42,852 nt of DNA from Deltaproteobacteria bacterium GWC2_65_14. GTDB taxonomy: Bacteria; Desulfobacterota; Deferrimicrobia; Deferrimicrobiales; Deferrimicrobiaceae. This document shows, one piece after another, positions 41,486-42,852 of the stretch. A program made the translations under genes and the position numbers. The stretch is from the NCBI GenBank assembly GCA_001797615.1, contig MGPV01000023.1, positions 1 to 42,852 on the forward strand. Reading direction: 5' to 3'. Positions within the stretch are counted from its first letter, which is position 1. Every line of letters starts with the position of its first letter. The notes below the pieces were generated by a model. It did no database searches. It worked only from the letters and a program-made list of their open reading frames with translations, and was not told the origin of the DNA.

Positions 41486-42852
41486 GGAGCAAGTAGAAAT
41501 GTCCGGTTTTGTAGCAAGTGGATTGTCCGCTTTTTGTTTTCGGGTGGGGCACTCGGATTTTGATGTTGATTCGAGCGCTTTCCCCGGCTGTTTGCGGCGG
41601 ACGTTACGCACTGGCCTTCGCCTCTTTGTTTCCGATCAGGATTCCGTCGGCGTCGTAGCCTGCCAGTTTCCTCGGGCCGTGGAAGACGGCCAGCGTGTCA
41701 TCGAGGTAGCGATGCACCCGGACGGTGGCCTTGATGTAGTGGCAGCGGTGCCTGTCGGCCGGGATCTGGAGTTTTTTCCCCTCGAAGGAGACGCAGTTGT
41801 CTCGTCCGACGACCCGCTCGTGCTGTTCGCAGAGGATGTCGTCGAGGTTGGGGACGACACACTCGACGAAGGCCGACCCCTCTTCCTGGGGCGGCTGCAT
41901 GAACTCGGCGTTGTAGGCAGGCAGGTAGACCTCTTCGAGGTACCGGTTGGCCTTCTCCATGCCGGTGATGCCGTGCAGGGCCAGTTCCTTGGGGAGGCGG
42001 TCCTGGTGAGTCCGGAACGCCCGCTCGATCCGTCCCCGGGCCTCGGGGGAGTAGGCAGGGATCATCTCGATGCCCAGCTGCTTCATGGCGCGTCCGAACT
42101 GTGTGAGGGTTTTCTTGTCCACCTTGCCGCCCTCCTCGGGGGTGTACCAGTAGTGGCTTCCCCGGTCGGAGTAGAAGGAGCTGAACAGCCCCTTGGCCCG
42201 GATGACCTCCCCGATGCCCCGGAAGCTGCTCTTTGTGCCTTCCTCGTCGACGAAGAACATCGAGTAATGCTCATTGGTCGCGTCGTCCATGGTGAGGATC
42301 AGATCCCACTTCTGCCCGGGGACCCACTCGTGGGTGCTGCCGTCCTGGTGGATCATCAATCCGGGCCAGGGAGCTCTCTCCCGTCGTTTGCGGTGAACAC
42401 CGCGTCGTGGCGCCTTTTTGACCAGCCGGGCCTCCTGGAGGCGTGTCTTGACCCAGGTGTAGCTTCGGGTTCCCCCCGAGCGCTTGTACCAGGAGTGAAA
42501 ATGCTGTGCGGTCCATCCGTCATGGCGAGCCCGATACCGTTCGGTCAGAGCCATCACCTCGTCCACCGGGGCCTTGCGGTGGGATATCTGGGTCAGGCGC
42601 TTGTCGACGAGGGCCTCCAGCCCCCCGTCGTCGTACCGCTCGACATAGCGGCGAAACGTGCGGTCGGAAACCCCCAGGATCCGCGCCGCTTCCTCCTGGC
42701 TGAGCCGTCGTTCCCGCCAGCCGCCGTACACTTCCCGGAATCGCTTCATCCGGACCTCCTGCAGCCACTCCGCCGGTCTCATGGTCACCTCCATGGAGAA
42801 CATGAAAACCGGACAGATCGCGTGCTACAAGACCGGACAAATCATAAGCTCC
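41486..42852 (-). mobile_element. ISNCY-type insertion sequence
   Basis: An element of about 1.37 kb with one transposase. The ends are imperfect inverted repeats beginning GGAGC (41486 inward; 42852 inward on the minus strand). Each end holds two TGTCCG(G/C) boxes exactly 24 bp apart: 41500 and 41524 on the left, 42839 and 42815 on the right, with TTGTAGCA between. A target duplication cannot be checked because the window stops at the right end. The element may extend a few bases beyond the window. Confidence 0.8.
41604..42782 (-). CDS. ISNCY-family DDE transposase
   Basis: A 392-residue transposase from the ATG at 42782, chosen because GGAGGT lies 5-6 nt upstream; an in-frame ATG at 42803 gives 399 residues. 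The N-terminal HTH reads RRLSQEEAARILGVSDRTFRRYVERYDDGG, split here by helix turns. The DDE catalytic core is visible as IHQDGSTHEW (first D), YSDRGSHYW (second D) and SPEARGRIERAFRTHQDRLP (E). The full length and lack of stops suggest an intact, potentially active element. It is transcribed in the same direction as the DUF362 gene. Confidence 0.92.
   Translation of the reverse strand: MRPAEWLQEVRMKRFREVYGGWRERRLSQEEAARILGVSDRTFRRYVERYDDGGLEALVDKRLTQISHRKAPVDEVMALTERYRARHDGWTAQHFHSWYKRSGGTRSYTWVKTRLQEARLVKKAPRRGVHRKRRERAPWPGLMIHQDGSTHEWVPGQKWDLILTMDDATNEHYSMFFVDEEGTKSSFRGIGEVIRAKGLFSSFYSDRGSHYWYTPEEGGKVDKKTLTQFGRAMKQLGIEMIPAYSPEARGRIERAFRTHQDRLPKELALHGITGMEKANRYLEEVYLPAYNAEFMQPPQEEGSAFVECVVPNLDDILCEQHERVVGRDNCVSFEGKKLQIPADRHRCHYIKATVRVHRYLDDTLAVFHGPRKLAGYDADGILIGNKEAKASA

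Noticed and set aside
1-42852. CRISPR array, tRNA or rRNA genes.
   Set aside because: No regularly spaced direct repeats, tRNA cloverleaf sequence or conserved rRNA segment was found on reading.

Overview
The window is high-GC, densely packed bacterial DNA. Stop/start overlaps such as ATGA and GTGA are frequent, and GTG or TTG starts are common. Several features fit an anaerobic or facultative member of the Desulfobacterota (former Deltaproteobacteria), probably uncultured: lysine synthesis through LL-diaminopimelate aminotransferase, an HdrD/EtfD-like membrane FeS oxidoreductase, a methylmalonyl-CoA module, a BcrA/HgdC-type activase and a MglA-type GTPase. This placement is inferred from gene content, not from a phylogenetic marker. 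Both window edges fall at repeated elements (a quasi-palindromic repeat at 1-319 and an IS end at 42852), so the window may be a whole assembly contig broken at repeats.

Layout. 1-502: non-coding repeat cluster. 503-4340: dapB, a fumarylacetoacetase-family hydrolase, dapL, folK and a TPR lipoprotein, reading as one operon. 4473-7208: an IclR regulator, then a TetR regulator with a perfect palindromic operator, translationally coupled to an acyl-CoA dehydrogenase. 7195-10984 (minus): an HTH protein fused to a degenerate ADP-ribosylglycohydrolase domain, and an EtfD-like FeS oxidoreductase that could take acyl-CoA dehydrogenase/ETF electrons to quinone. 11114-15028: alpha/beta hydrolase, bacteriohemerythrin and a GlcD/GlcF-type oxidase pair. 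15094-20375: carboxyltransferase, biotin carboxylase, biotin carrier and the catalytic part of methylmalonyl-CoA mutase, the propionyl-CoA to succinyl-CoA route. A biotin ligase gene (25871) that could charge the carrier lies further along.

20372-25668 is a poly-N-acetylglucosamine (PNAG) export locus in an unusual arrangement. pgaB is coupled to the mutase gene through an apparent CTG start and runs head-on, with a short 3' overlap, into a minus-strand pgaD-pgaC-pgaA operon. 25871-33732 runs birA, coaX, an EF-G2-type GTPase, a helical-repeat protein, a tailed MglA GTPase, a GAF/degenerate-GGDEF protein, a MOSC protein and mogA in one direction. 33767-38470 holds an MBL-fold hydrolase, a minus-strand sulfur-handling set (moeB/thiF-like, PP-loop thiolase, larE) and a class V aminotransferase. 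38526-41464 holds a REC/HD-GYP response regulator, then a convergent DUF362 ferredoxin-like protein with an HgdC-type activase. An ISNCY-type insertion sequence closes the window 21 bp upstream of the DUF362 gene.

Candidates for something undescribed are the HTH plus metal-site-less ADP-ribosylglycohydrolase protein with TTGTAC-type sites in its own promoter, and the EF-G2/helical-repeat/long-tailed MglA/degenerate-GGDEF operon. Cyclic-di-GMP is a possible common thread between the HD-GYP protein and PNAG synthesis. No rRNA, tRNA or CRISPR array was seen.
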